NCBI RefSeq assembly: GCF_024586455.1 | Contig: NC_065919.1 | Location: forward strand, 37,486,839-37,550,838 | Source: Bactrocera neohumeralis | Taxonomy: Eukaryota; Arthropoda; Insecta; Diptera; Tephritidae | Length of the DNA: 64,000 nt | Reading direction: 5' to 3' | Shown here: piece after piece, positions 33,013-42,489 of the stretch | Layout of the letters: every line of letters begins with the position of its first letter | Numbering within the stretch: position 1 is the stretch's first letter | Made by a program: the position numbers and the translations under genes | The notes under the pieces: model-generated | The model's database searches: none | What the model saw: only the letters and a program-made list of their open reading frames with translations | Told to the model about the DNA's origin: nothing

Positions 33013-34153
33013 ATGGAAAATAATTCATCAGGTATGATAAATTAAATATTGAAAAGAATATTTAAATCATTGTTTCTAATACTTTGTTACAATTATATGT
33101 AGATCTGAAACAAGAAGCGACTATAAATGTTCGCAAATCAAACAAATTGAGCGTGTCAGAGGTGAAGAGAATGTGGAATATTTCAAAAATATTCAACACA
33201 TTTCAAACAAAGGAGAGCTGCATATTATTTTGCGAAGAGGAGGGTCTCATTGCCAGAGGAAGGACTTGCAGGGTGCATAGACTGCCGATGGTGCTCTCCA
33301 TGACGGGAAATAGCACCGTCGGTACGTTTAGGTGCCGAAACGGATCTTGCCGAATGCGTTCCGGAATATCTCGATCCACGGGCACCTGGCTGGAAAATGT
33401 TAGAATACCATTGCCACAAGTTTTTTACTTAATGTTTTGCTACGCATCGCACTGGTCGCATGACGTAGTAAGGAAAAACAGTATTGTCAGGGAATCTATT
33501 TTATCTAGCGCTACCATATGTGACTGGTATAATTACTGTCACGAAGCGGTAGTTTTGTATCAAGTGGAAAATCAGGAGGCGGTAGGTAAAATAGGTGGCC
33601 CTGGCAAAAAGGTCCAAATTGATGAAAGCAAATTCGGGAAGAGGAAATTTAATAAAGGTAAGGTTAAAAATATACAATATTAGGTACTTACTTATATGTT
33701 CTTCTCATATTAGGCAGGAGTGTGGAAGGTCACTGGGTGTTGGGGATGATTGAGGATGGGAGCGACGACCTGCGGCTGGAGGTATGCCCAGATAATGTTA
33801 GGTCTGCGGAGGTGCTCATACCCCTGATTAAGAAGCATGTTGCGCCAGGAACTACAATAAGCACAGATTGCTGGAAGGCGTACGATGGCTTGGCGAATCA
33901 CGGGTATGAGCACCGAAAAGTGAATCACAGCGATTTGGACAATCCATTTGTGGCTGCAGATGGAACGCATACGCAGCGTATAGAGTCCCAGTGGCGTGTG
34001 ATTAAAATGTTTTTTGCGAGGGACAACCACAACAATCCCGAAAACTTCGCCGACCTAATTTTTGAGTATGTTTGGCAGAAAAATGTGGCCAACAGACACG
34101 AAGATCCTTTCGTCAAATTATTAGAGGCAATAAAATTTATATACAAGCCTTAA
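33013..34153 (+). CDS. Merlin-1 transposase (ISXO2-like DDE), intact, 3 exons
   Basis: Exons 33013-33031, 33103-33657 and 33714-34153, GT...AG introns of 71 and 56 bp, total 1014 nt, 337 aa. It cuts and pastes the element through a DDE/RNase-H fold related to bacterial IS1016/IS1595. N-terminal region: SESCILFCEEEG-like block, then a zinc-ribbon-like set (CRVH...FRCRNGSC). Catalytic core: VQIDESKFGKRKFNKG (first Asp), VEGHWVLGMIEDGSDDLRLE, ISTDCWKAYDGLANHGYEHR (second Asp), THTQRIESQWRVIKMFF (third acidic residue). C-terminus: LLEAIKFIYKP. No stop or frameshift, so it is potentially functional. Homologous to Merlin-2 at 44807. Confidence 0.93.
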
Positions 34154-34263
34154 TACACGTTTGTTTTATCAAATTTAAATAATTTCTTTATATTTTATGT
34201 TTTCCTTTCTCTTATTTGGGGTATAATTTGTTTACATAATTTCTTTTAGTTATTTTACACGTA

Positions 34264-34510
34264 CAAAGGAGTTCTACGCGAAAAAAATTTGATACACCCC
34301 GGTGTTGGACCGACTAGGGTTATTTTTTTGAAGCGCGGCCAAAGGCCGCTCACGCAAAAAGGAGTTCAACGCGAAAAAATTCTGATACACCCTGGTGTTG
34401 GACCGACCAGGGTTATTTTTTTGAAGTGCGGCCAAAGGCCGCCCACGCAAAAAGGAGTTCTACGCGAAAAAATTCTGATACACCCTGGTGTTGGACCGAC
34501 CAGGGATATT
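34264..34510 (+). repeat. 93-bp minisatellite array, right of Merlin transposase
   Basis: Same unit and same orientation as 32605-32815: GGAGTTC at 34268, 34361 and 34454, spacing exactly 93 bp. The hairpin reads GCGGCCaaaGGCCGC here. The last unit stops after GACCGACCAGGG. The same-orientation arrays bracket the transposase although the element's ends are inverted. Confidence 0.9.
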
Positions 34511-34927
34511 GTTTTTTATAGGTTGTTGATTTTCGTATTTGGGGTATAATCTGTTCCCTTTATTTCATTTAGTTATTTTACAAATGATGTTGATAAGGTA
34601 ACACTGATTATATGACAGTTTGTAATTCATTTGTTATTCTTAAATAATCAAATTCAACAATAATTTAAATGCGTATTAAAAGCTATTTTTGCACTATATT
34701 ATATAAAATAAATGTGTGCAAATGAATAAGTGATGTGTTAGTGTATATAAAAGTGAAAAATATAAGTGCAAAATTAATTTTATATATCGAAAATATGTAA
34801 TTAAAATATTGCAAATTTTCAACTTAAAACGCGAATAACTCGAAAACATATATATTCGTGATCTGGAGAATCTCCTCTATCCGACCATACCCATTTTATT
34901 CCCGAAATCGTGGGATGGTATACTAAA

Positions 34928-35423
34928 TTCTTCCCCGTTGTGTTTCCTCGGTCGTGCGCTCTTCTGGCTGAATTTCACTACTATTTACCGCAGTTTCTAC
35001 TTCATTAGAGCCATATGCTAAACCTGTAGGATTTACAGCCGCCTGAAAGTGAAGAAGCTCATCCACACTTTGCTCTAATGGAGATAAACTTTGCTGAGCA
35101 TAAGGTCCTCCTCCTGTGGCAACAGCTTCGCGTCGGTTTGTCGCTATTTTTTTTCAGTTTCAGTTGATAATCTAACCAAACCTAAATGCTACACATAAGT
35201 AACTTCAACCAAACAAATTAATTAAATTTTTACCTTATTCCACTCGCGCCCGTTTCGCAATGGTGGACCAATGGCATTGAGCTCGGCAGCGAACAGGTCC
35301 CATTGCTCTGCCCTGCTTTTCTTTGTCGATCCAAAATTCCCCATTCCTCTGGCGACGTCCGGATTATTTTCCATTAATGCAACCAATTTTTGGAATTGCT
35401 GCATTGTTGTACGTTTTGTTCTA
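34928..35423 (-). pseudogene. Hb-6 accessory protein, N-terminal exons
   Basis: Minus exon at about 35232-35423 begins after a TTCTAG acceptor: TKRTTMQQFQKLVALMENNP, DVARGMGNFGSTKKSRAEQW, GPPLRNGREWNKV, then a GTAA donor. The next exon (about 35186 down to 34928) reads VWLDYQLKLK, a frameshift in an A-run, then REAVATGGGPYAQQSLSPLE and a Glu-rich linker EERTTEETQRG, where Merlin-1 interrupts. Same family as the Hb-5 accessory protein. Confidence 0.8.
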
Positions 35424-35675
35424 GAAGTATCGTTTTGTTAAATATAATTAAATAATTACAATTGCTCAAATAAAGATCAAAATTTACTTACTTACGTCGT
35501 TCGCCATTTTCTGGCGAATTCGTTACAGATTTGACTTACAATGCCATGGCGAATTCGTTAAAACGCCAAAGGTTCTTTCAACTATCGATTCGTTACTTTT
35601 GGTTCATGACATTTACAACATAATTTCATTTAAATGTAATGGCAACTTTTTCGAATGGCGCCAGCGGCAATACGT

Positions 35676-35935
35676 TTAAACTAGCCCCACAAAAAATAGT
35701 CTAAAGGCGTTAAATCGCATGATCTTGGTGACTGCCCATGCATCCCGAAAAAACGCACTGTTGGTTTGTACGCTGGTGGAATCATTGGACCGTATTTTTT
35801 CAAAGATGCTGTTGGACAATTACGGTGAATGGCGATCGCTAATGCTAACAAACTTTTTTGTTGCCAAAATGGAAGAACTTCTTTCAACAATGTTCCTGGC
35901 CTTTATATGGATTCTGTTATAAAGAACTTCATTTG
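35676..35935. mobile_element. rearranged mariner-like fragment, second copy
   Basis: Minus: CDLTPLDYFLWG (35690-35740, the DxxPxD-type third catalytic region and tail). Then plus: HPEKTHCW-like, YAGGIIGPYFFKDAVG-like and FVAKMEELLSTM. The order and inverted junction match 18500-18850, including GACTGCCCATGCATCCCGAA next to the minus part. It lies immediately outside the right end of Hb-6. Confidence 0.75.
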
Positions 35936-35939
35936 GTGC

Positions 35940-36320
35940 AGATGGGTTTGATATAAGATTCAAAACCATGGCTCCAGTGGATATCCTGAGTCACCTAGAA
36001 ACCATTTAAATGAACCAGAAACACCTTCCCTTAATACTTTTATTCTGGCCGGCAATGTTCTCCAAATTTCAGAGTCATGGCATGAGCCAGGAAAACGAGC
36101 ATTTAAATGGCGAAAAATAAGTTTGTCGTCATAAATCTAAAATTCATATATACACATGTATATTAATTATATTAAATTAATTTTTTAACCTACTGCTTCT
36201 ACGTTAATACTGTAGTAACCTTTTCGGTTCATGTATTCATGTGGAATAACGTTAGACGACGAAGACGGTCCAATTATTGCAACATGGGTGCAGTTATGGT
36301 ACCTTCTAACTGTATTTTAA
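35940..36320 (-). pseudogene. Harbinger transposase fragment
   Basis: On minus: THVAIIGPSSSSNVIPHEYM, NRKGYYSINVEAV, an AT-rich gap (36145-36190, possibly an intron), DKLIFRHLNARFPGSCHDSE, IWRTLPARIKVLREGVSGSF, KWFLGDSGYPLEPWF (second Asp). Closest to the Hb-2 transposase. The N-terminal and C-terminal parts are absent. Confidence 0.8.
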
Positions 36321-36329
36321 GATTTAATA

Positions 36330-36824
36330 TTAGTAAAAATATTTATTTGGAAAGGAACACCAGCTGATCTCTGGGAGCTCCTCCCAAAAAGACGGTTTTC
36401 GGTGACCACTATATCTCTGAATTGGATCCTCTGAAATTAAAAACCAAACAGATTTCGTTAAAGTAATGTTAAATCTAGTATTTAATCGAAGGAAAAAGCA
36501 AATACAAAAACAATCGATTTTTGACCAGAATTTCAGTCTTAAATTGTTTGTAAAAAATATTTATCAGTGAGAAAAAGTCTTCGACTAATTATTAAAAATT
36601 ATATTAAAGAAGCTCGTGTTAAAATTTGAGACTAATCGGCATAGTCGTTTTCGAGAAAACCGCGTTTAAAGTTTGGAATACTACCAGACGCTCTCAAACG
36701 CCTTTGAAATTTGCGTGTAACTCGAAAATATTCACCGGAACGATATGAAATTTTCTGTAAGTTTTTTTCTGTAGTAGGAGAATGGAGTCATGTGTAGAAG
36801 TTCACGCAAGTGAGGAAAGTTCTC
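36330..36824. repeat. dispersed repeat family C (partial)
   Basis: Carries GTCGTTTTCGAGAAAACCGCG and TTTAAAGTTTGG with ...GACGCTCTCAAACGCC, resembling 49780-49960 (CGTTTCGAGAAAAACGCGTT, TAAAGTTTCAC, GAACGCTGCCAG). The two share order over about 150 bp. Non-coding; family unknown. Confidence 0.5.
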
Positions 36825-37083
36825 TGATCGCCATTCACTTGGGAGTGGCCAGAAACGATTCATTTACACATGGCTCAAGCAGCTCACTACTTCCGGTCTT
36901 TGACCAAGTGTCCTCTGGGTCGCCTAAGAACAACCGTTTGAAGGCGAGCTAAAGTGAGAAGGCGAAATATCCCCTACATAGGGTTGCGCGCTGGGTTTGG
37001 GACCCGCCACGTAAAAAACACCCCCAGTGAATAAGTATAACCAGCCTCGGACGGGAGACCCCCTTTTGATGACGACCATGGCA

Positions 37084-38160
37084 AACGAAATAACAACCAC
37101 GAATTGAGGGCTTGCACCTGGAATGTCCGGTCCCTTAATTGGGAAGGTGCCGCTGCCCAGCTGGTTGATGTCCTCGTAAAAACAAAGGCTGACATCACCG
37201 CCGTCCGAGAGATGCGATGGACGGGACAAGGACAGACACGAGTAGGTCCTTGTGGCATTTACTACAGTGGCCATATAAAGGAGCGCAAGTTTGGTGTTGA
37301 ATTCGTGGTGGGAGAGAGACTCCGTCGCCGAGTACTATCATTCACTTCGGTGAATGCGCGTCTAGCCAAAATCCGCATCAAAGCGAGGTTCTTCAACATT
37401 TCGCTGATTTGCGCCCACGCCCCGACGGAAGAGAAGAACGATGTGACCAAAGATGCCTTCTATGAGCGCTTGGAGCGCACTTATGAGAGCTGCCCCCGCC
37501 ACGATGTCAAAATCGTGCTTGGCGACTTTAACGCCAGGGTGGGCAAAGAAGGTATCTTTGGCACTACGGTTGGTTAATTCAGCCTCCACGACGAAACATC
37601 CCCAAATGGGTTGAGACTGATTGACTTCGCCGGGGCCCGAAATATGGTTATCTGTAGTACTAGATTCCAGCATAAAAAGATTCATCAAGCTACCTGGCTG
37701 TCTCTGGATTCGCCAAAATTCGCACCCGTCTCTGTGCAGCAAAAAACGCAAGTCAACAAACACAAGGAAGGTTCGACGTCGAGAAGCTGCAATCACAACA
37801 GACAGCCGAACGATTCTCCACTCGGCTTGCACTCCTGCTCTCTGAGAGCACTCGTCAACAACTCGGTATAAGGGAACTGTGGGACGGCATCTCAAACTCC
37901 TTACGTGCAGCTGCTTTTTAAACCATTGGTTTCCGGAAAGTAAAAAAGAACAGCTGGTACGACGAGGAGTGCCGTGTCGCAGCGGAGAGAAAACAGGCAG
38001 CCTACCTCGCAACGTGACGATCGACCACAACACGTGCGGGATGGGAGAGATACCGAGAGTTGAAAAGGGAAGCGAGACACATTTGCAGACAGAAAAAGAA
38101 AGAGGCCGAAATACGTGAGTACGAAGAGCTTGATAAGCTGACCGACAGGGGTAATGCTTG
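37084..38160 (+). pseudogene. RTE-1 APE-type endonuclease and linker (broken)
   Basis: 37104-37577: LRACTWNVRSLNWEGAAAQL, KADITAVREMRWTGQGQTRV (catalytic Glu), YYSGHIKERKFGVEFVVGER, FNISLICAHAPTEEKNDVTK and KIVLGDFNARVGKE (catalytic Asp/Asn). A stop near 37575 and a frameshift follow, then LHDETSPNGLRLIDFAGARN, MVICSTRFQHKKIHQATWLS. At about 37712 a deletion of roughly 130 bp relative to RTE-2 removes the stretch with DHIVIDGRH and the SDH catalytic motif. A TGA at 38159 precedes the RT frame. Nuclease activity is not expected. Confidence 0.85.
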
Positions 38161-38176
38161 AAAATTCTACGAAAAA

Positions 38177-39850
38177 ATGCGGCGACTTACGGAAGGTTTC
38201 AAGACCGGAGCATACTCTTGTAGAACCCCCAAAGGTGATCTAGTCACCGATGCCCAGAGCATACTTCAATTATGGAGGAAACACTTCTCCAGCCTGCTGA
38301 ATGGCAGTGAACGCACAACACCAGGAGAAGGCGAACCCGATTCCCCAATCGATGACGATGGAGCCGACGTTCCATTGCCCGACCATGAAGAAGTTCGAAT
38401 AGCAATTACCCGCCTGAAGAACAACAAAGCGGCGGGGGCCGATGGATTGCCGGCCGAGCTATTCAAACAAGGCGTCGAAGAACTGAAAGGGAGCATACAT
38501 CAGCTTCTTTGTAAAATATGGTCGGACGAAAGCATGCCCAACGATTGGAATTTAAGTGTGCTATGCCCAATCCATAAAAAAAGAGACCCCACAATCTGCG
38601 CCAACTACCGTGGGATTAGCCTCCTTAACATCGCATATAAGGTTCTATCGAGCGTATTGCGTGAAAGATTAAAGCCGACCGTCAACAAACTGATTGGACC
38701 TTATCAGTGTGGCTTTAGACCCGGCAAATCCACATCCGACCAGATATTCTCCATGCGCCAAATCTTGGAAAAGACCCGTAAAAGGAGAATCGACACACAC
38801 CACCTCTTCGTCTATTTCAAAGCTGCTTTCGACAGCACGACAAGGAGCTGCCTTTATGCCGCGATGTCTGAATTTGGTATCCCCGCTAAACTAATACGGC
38901 TGTGTAAGCTGACGTTGAGTAACACGAAAATCTCCGTCGGAATCGGGAAGGACCTCTCCGAGCCGTTCGATACCAAACGAGGTTTCAGAGAAGGTGATTC
39001 CCTATCGTGCGACTTTTTCAACCTGCTTTTGGAGAAAATAGTTCGAGCCGCAGAACTAAATAGAGAAGGTACCATCTTCTATAAGAGTGTACAGCTGCTG
39101 GCGCATGCCGATGATATTGATATCATCGACCTTAACACCCGCGCCGTTAGTTCTGCTTTCTCCAGACTGGACAAGGAAGCAAAACAAATGGGTCTGGCAG
39201 TGCACGAGGGCAAAACGAAATATCTCCTGTCATCAAACAAACAGTCGTCGCACTCGCGACTTGGCTCTCACGTCACTCTTGACAGTCATAACTTTGAAGT
39301 TGTAGATAATTTAGTCTATTTAGGAAGCAGTGTTAACACCACCAACAACAACAGCCTGGAAATCCAACGCAGGATTGCTCTTGCCAACAGGTGCTACTTC
39401 GGACTGAGTAGGCAATTGAAAAGTAAAGTCCTCTCTCGACGAACAAAAGCCAAACTCTATAAGTCGCTCATAATTCCCGTCCTGCTATATGGTGCAGAGG
39501 CTTGGACGATGTCAACAACTGATGAGTCGACGTTACGAGTTTTCGAGAGAAGAGTTCTGTGAAAGATTTATGGTCCTTTGCGCGTTGGCCACGGCGAATA
39601 TCGCATTCGATGGAACGATGAGCTGTATGAGATATACGACGACATTGACATAGTTCAGCGAATTAAAAGACAGCGGCTACGCTGGCTAGGTCATGTTGTT
39701 CGAATGATGAAAACACTCCAGAAGCAGAGGAAGAGGAAGACCTCCACTCCGTTGGAAGGACCAAGTGGAGAAAGACCTGGCTTCGCTTGGAATATCCAGT
39801 TGGCGCCACGTAGCGAAAAGAAGAAACGACTGGCGCGCTGTTGTTAACTC
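38177..39850 (+). pseudogene. RTE-1 reverse transcriptase (open to 39562, catalytically mutated)
   Basis: The 461-codon open frame contains LKNNKAAGADGLPAELFKQG, NWNLSVLCPIHKKRDP, NYRGISLLNIAYKVLSSVLR, GPYQCGFRPGKSTSDQIFSM, then motif A HLFVYFKAAFDS with Tyr where the family has the catalytic Asp. Motif C reads LLAHADDIDI instead of YADD. The frame continues to FERRVL and a TGA at 39560-39562; KIYGPLRVGHGEYRIRWNDE and RLRWLGHVVRMM follow in the next frame. The long open frame with two lost catalytic positions suggests few inactivating indels but no activity. Confidence 0.88.
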
Positions 39851-39954
39851 AGCTAAAATCGCGTAAGCGGTGTCTACGCCAATTAAGAAGAAAAAGAAGC
39901 AAACATAGACCACCATATATACGTTAAAGTTTTAGAAAAACCAAATGCTGAATG

Positions 39955-40275
39955 GAATTCGCCTTACATTTTGGCAATTCCAACAAGAGACCGATCCGAA
40001 ACATACTTCGGGTGCAAAAATGGTTTTCAGATCATGGTGTTAGGGTCATGGCTTGGCCAGAGCAATTAGCAGATCTGAATCCAATCGAAAACTTACAGGA
40101 AAATTGTTAAGGAAAATATTGCATCCGTTAAACCGAAAATTAAGACAGAATTCTGAGAGAAGGTACAAAGGTCTGGTATTCTGTTCCATAGAACACTTTC
40201 GGTAGCCTAATTAGGTCTATGCCTAAAAGAAGTGCATCTGTATTAGACGATAAAGAATACATTACAATGTACTAC
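39955..40275 (+). pseudogene. Tc1-like transposase, C-terminal scrap
   Basis: Frame reads KWFSDHGVRVMAWPEQLADL and NPIENLQ, the DxNPIExxW block with the last catalytic region of Tc1, then a stop and IRTKVWYSVP-like tail. N-terminal and first Asp regions are absent. No TIR pair. Confidence 0.75.
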
Positions 40276-41618
40276 CAATTTTTTCTATTAGTTGCCTTAA
40301 AAAATAATTTTTTTTTAATATAAAAAATTTTGATTCTACTTTTTTCTCCTTCGAATTTTTTAAATATATGTATTTTTACCTTTGTTTTTGTAATATTTAC
40401 GAATTGTTTTTTTCCCAATATTTTTACTGCTTTCAATAACACTCGGAAAATTAGTACCATGGATGATTATATTTTATTGTCCGTAACGGTATAGGATAGT
40501 CATGAAACTTGGCACACGTATTCTTTGACACAAAATGGAGGACGAGTTCGTAGATGGGCATAATCGCAATACTGCCACGTTTACAAAACGTCATTAAACG
40601 AAAATCTATACAGTGGCATAACTATGCACTATATCAAGACATAACACTGTTATGAGGCAAAGGGGATCTCAGTAACAAGGAGCACCTGTGGGCTAAAAAT
40701 TTTTGAAAAAGTGGTTGCGGACTCGCCGCCTAAGATGTTTAATGGGCATATCTACGAAACCACTTAAGATACATTATTCGAATTCGCTCAGAACAAATCT
40801 CTTGAGCAACCCTACTCGACCATATTTGATTTATCCTATTTTCTTAGCAGTTCTATGTTCCTGTTCGAAATCGGACTTTAGCAACACCTTCTTCCATATA
40901 ATTTTTTAAATTTTTTAAATTTTATTTAATTTTTTCATTTCCTAGTATACAAACCAAGAACCGATTTTTTCATTCATCAACTTTTATCGAAAATTCAGGT
41001 AAATCTGTGAGATATATATGTATAAGTATGTACATATATATTACAGAAACTCCGACAGAATTTTTATCTGGTAATAATTTGACCGTGTGCCAAAATTGGA
41101 TTGAATCGATTGAATTGGGCTTTGTACCTAAAATGAATAAAAACCATGTAACTGATATCACGATTTTCAAACATCCGGTTGACTTTGGCCCTCATGTACA
41201 GATGATTAGCTATTAGCTTAACGCTATTTGCTTATTGTGTATGGAAGACTTAGCCAACATATTTATATTGGATTGTTAAAACCTATCTTAGCTCGCATAA
41301 TAAGGGATCGTCTAAGTGTACAATCGATTTTTTTGTTCCATTATCGGATAGTACATATACACTGTAATAAGCATTCTCTCAAATTTTGAAATCGAAATTA
41401 AAATTATTTCTGTCGCTACAGCGTTTCTTGTAGAAAGGAAACAGCAGTAGAAAGGAGACAATGTCATTCTTTATCGCACTATGGACGCTTTTTTAATCTT
41501 CCAATTTTTTTCTATGAAAAAATGTCGAAAACAGGGCCAAATTCGATACTTTTTGTTAAAACCGTATGTTGCGTCAAGCGACGTCCTTTAAACATAAATA
41601 CTAATTTTTTAAATATAA
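40276..41618. other. non-coding, with dispersed repeat family D near 40480-40700
   Basis: 40555-40620 (GGGCATAATCGCAATACTGC, CACGTTTACAAAACGTCATT) resembles 61258-61310 (GGGCGTAATCGGATCACTGC). Otherwise AT-rich without coding signal. Confidence 0.45.
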
Positions 41619-41626
41619 TACTAAAC

Positions 41627-42481
41627 CAGTGGTCGGCAAGTGCCGAGTGCACGCATACAAAAATATTCTTGCTTGTGTATGTGGCAAAAATACTCATTGC
41701 CGCTGTCAAATTGTACACCCAAAAAATTTTGCGCGCAAATAATATATATTTTTTTGAAAATTTCACAGAACACTTTAAAAATTACTGAGAAGTATTAGAT
41801 ATTACAAAAAAAAAAATATCAGAACTGCTTTTCGAAATTTTGAAATTATTAATAATTGGAAATAATTCAAATATATGTTTATTTTCGTTTTATATAATGG
41901 AATCGTTTCAACAAGCAAAGCCATATCTTTGCCAATTTGGCCAAAGCAATTTAAAACATTTTCAACAAGATTTTTTACAAAAGGACCGTCTTCATATGGA
42001 CGACATTTCTTTGCCAATGCAAGCGCAACAACATAAGGGGCTTTTAATATTTGGCATTCTTCACAATTTTGATTATGATCTGGCTGATTTAAAAATTTAT
42101 TGAACACTTTGGCTTTCATTTCGACAAGTAGTTCCGCTCTTTCATCATTTTTGTACTTTTCATAATCAATATGGTGTGACATGTAGTGCCTTCTTATGTT
42201 ATATTTGCTGCATTTTGCTAATTGTGTCGAACAAATGTAGCATTGCGGCTTTTTTAAATAATTTTGAAAGAAAAAAAACATCAATTCCCAAGAATTGTCA
42301 AACATATTATTGCAGTGTATTTGAATTAAACAAGCGCGCATAATGTTGCTTTAACAAAAGTCAAGCAGAGACTACCTGCTTCGTGTATACAAATCTCTTG
42401 CGTACATGTGAATTGCCGATCGTGTCTGTGTAAAAATACGATTGCAGTCGGGCCCGCGGGTCTATGGGCTGCCGACCACTG
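41627..42481 (-). mobile_element. hAT deletion derivative with BED-like N-terminal transposase piece
   Basis: Ends CAGTGGTCGGCA (41627) and TGCCGACCACTG (to 42481) are inverted copies, and the 8-bp direct repeats TACTAAAC (41619-41626 and 42482-42489) are identical. Both are hAT hallmarks. 855 bp long; carries only the beginning of a minus-strand transposase. Confidence 0.92.
41802..42341 (-). pseudogene. hAT transposase N-terminus with C2H2/BED-like finger
   Basis: The minus frame of 179 codons reads KKPQCYICSTQLAKCSKYNI, RRHYMSHHIDYEKYKND: a C-x2-C...H-x3/4-H zinc finger as in ZBED/GTF2IRD2-like hAT proteins. Then ERAELLVEMKAKVFNKFLNQ, ILKAPYVVALALAKKCRPYE and DGPFVKNLVENVLNCFGQIG, the segment that precedes the RNase H core. 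The catalytic core is deleted. The finger would bind the element's ends if expressed (inference from the family). Confidence 0.8.
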
Positions 42482-42489
42482 TACTAAAC

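Larger units (their letters stand above)
31214..34927 (+). mobile_element. Merlin-1: Merlin (ISXO2/IS1016-like) transposon with long inverted repeats
   Basis: The outer ends TTTAGTATACCATCCCA (31214-31230) and TGGGATGGTATACTAAA (34911-34927) start inverted repeats of about 355 bp. The right arm is 34573-34927. The left arm is 31214-31534 plus 32384-32449, split by a jockey insertion and carrying a 26-bp extra block near 31299. Between them lie two 93-bp minisatellite arrays and the three-exon transposase. The 8-9 bp TSD expected for Merlin is not visible; flanks GTCGGC and TTCTTCC do not match, so flanks may have eroded. Inserted in the Hb-6 accessory gene. Confidence 0.85.
29306..35673. mobile_element. 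Harbinger Hb-6, full span, interrupted by Merlin-1
   Basis: Left TIR GGTATTGTCACTGGCGAG (29306) pairs with the right end ...CGCCAGCGGCAATAC (35659-35673); the GTATTGYCRCTGGCG core is shared in inverted orientation. Transposase on plus (29370-30559), accessory gene on minus, split into a C-terminal piece (30933-31213) and N-terminal pieces (34928-35423) by Merlin-1. The right subterminal region repeats GGCGAATTCG words (35510-35560). The convergent two-gene layout is that of Harbinger. Confidence 0.82.
36825..39905 (+). mobile_element. RTE-1: nearly full-length RTE-clade non-LTR retrotransposon
   Basis: 5' untranslated region (about 36825-37100), APE endonuclease, linker, reverse transcriptase and the characteristic 3' tail AATCGCGTAAGCGGTGTCTA followed by GCCAATTAAGAAG and a GAA-rich end (39857-39898). 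RTE elements copy themselves by target-primed reverse transcription. Reference copy for RTE-2, RTE-3 and the 310-700 scraps. Inactivated by deletions, frameshifts and catalytic substitutions. Confidence 0.88.

Noticed and set aside
32605..34510. Direct repeats that might suggest a CRISPR array
   Set aside because: The units are contiguous minisatellites without unique spacers, in a eukaryotic transposon.
34289..34549. 86-codon open frame with repeated PGVGPTRVIFLK units
   Set aside because: It is a translation through the 93-bp minisatellite; a repeat length divisible by three keeps any frame open. No start context or homology supports a protein.
31206..34935. 8-9 bp target duplication for Merlin-1
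   Set aside because: Flanks (GGGTCGGC and TTCTTCCC) do not match; only palindromic TTTA/TAAA at the ends, which belongs to the inverted repeat.
37362..38033. 223-codon minus frame across RTE-1
   Set aside because: Antisense of the RTE endonuclease region; the plus strand carries the recognised motifs.
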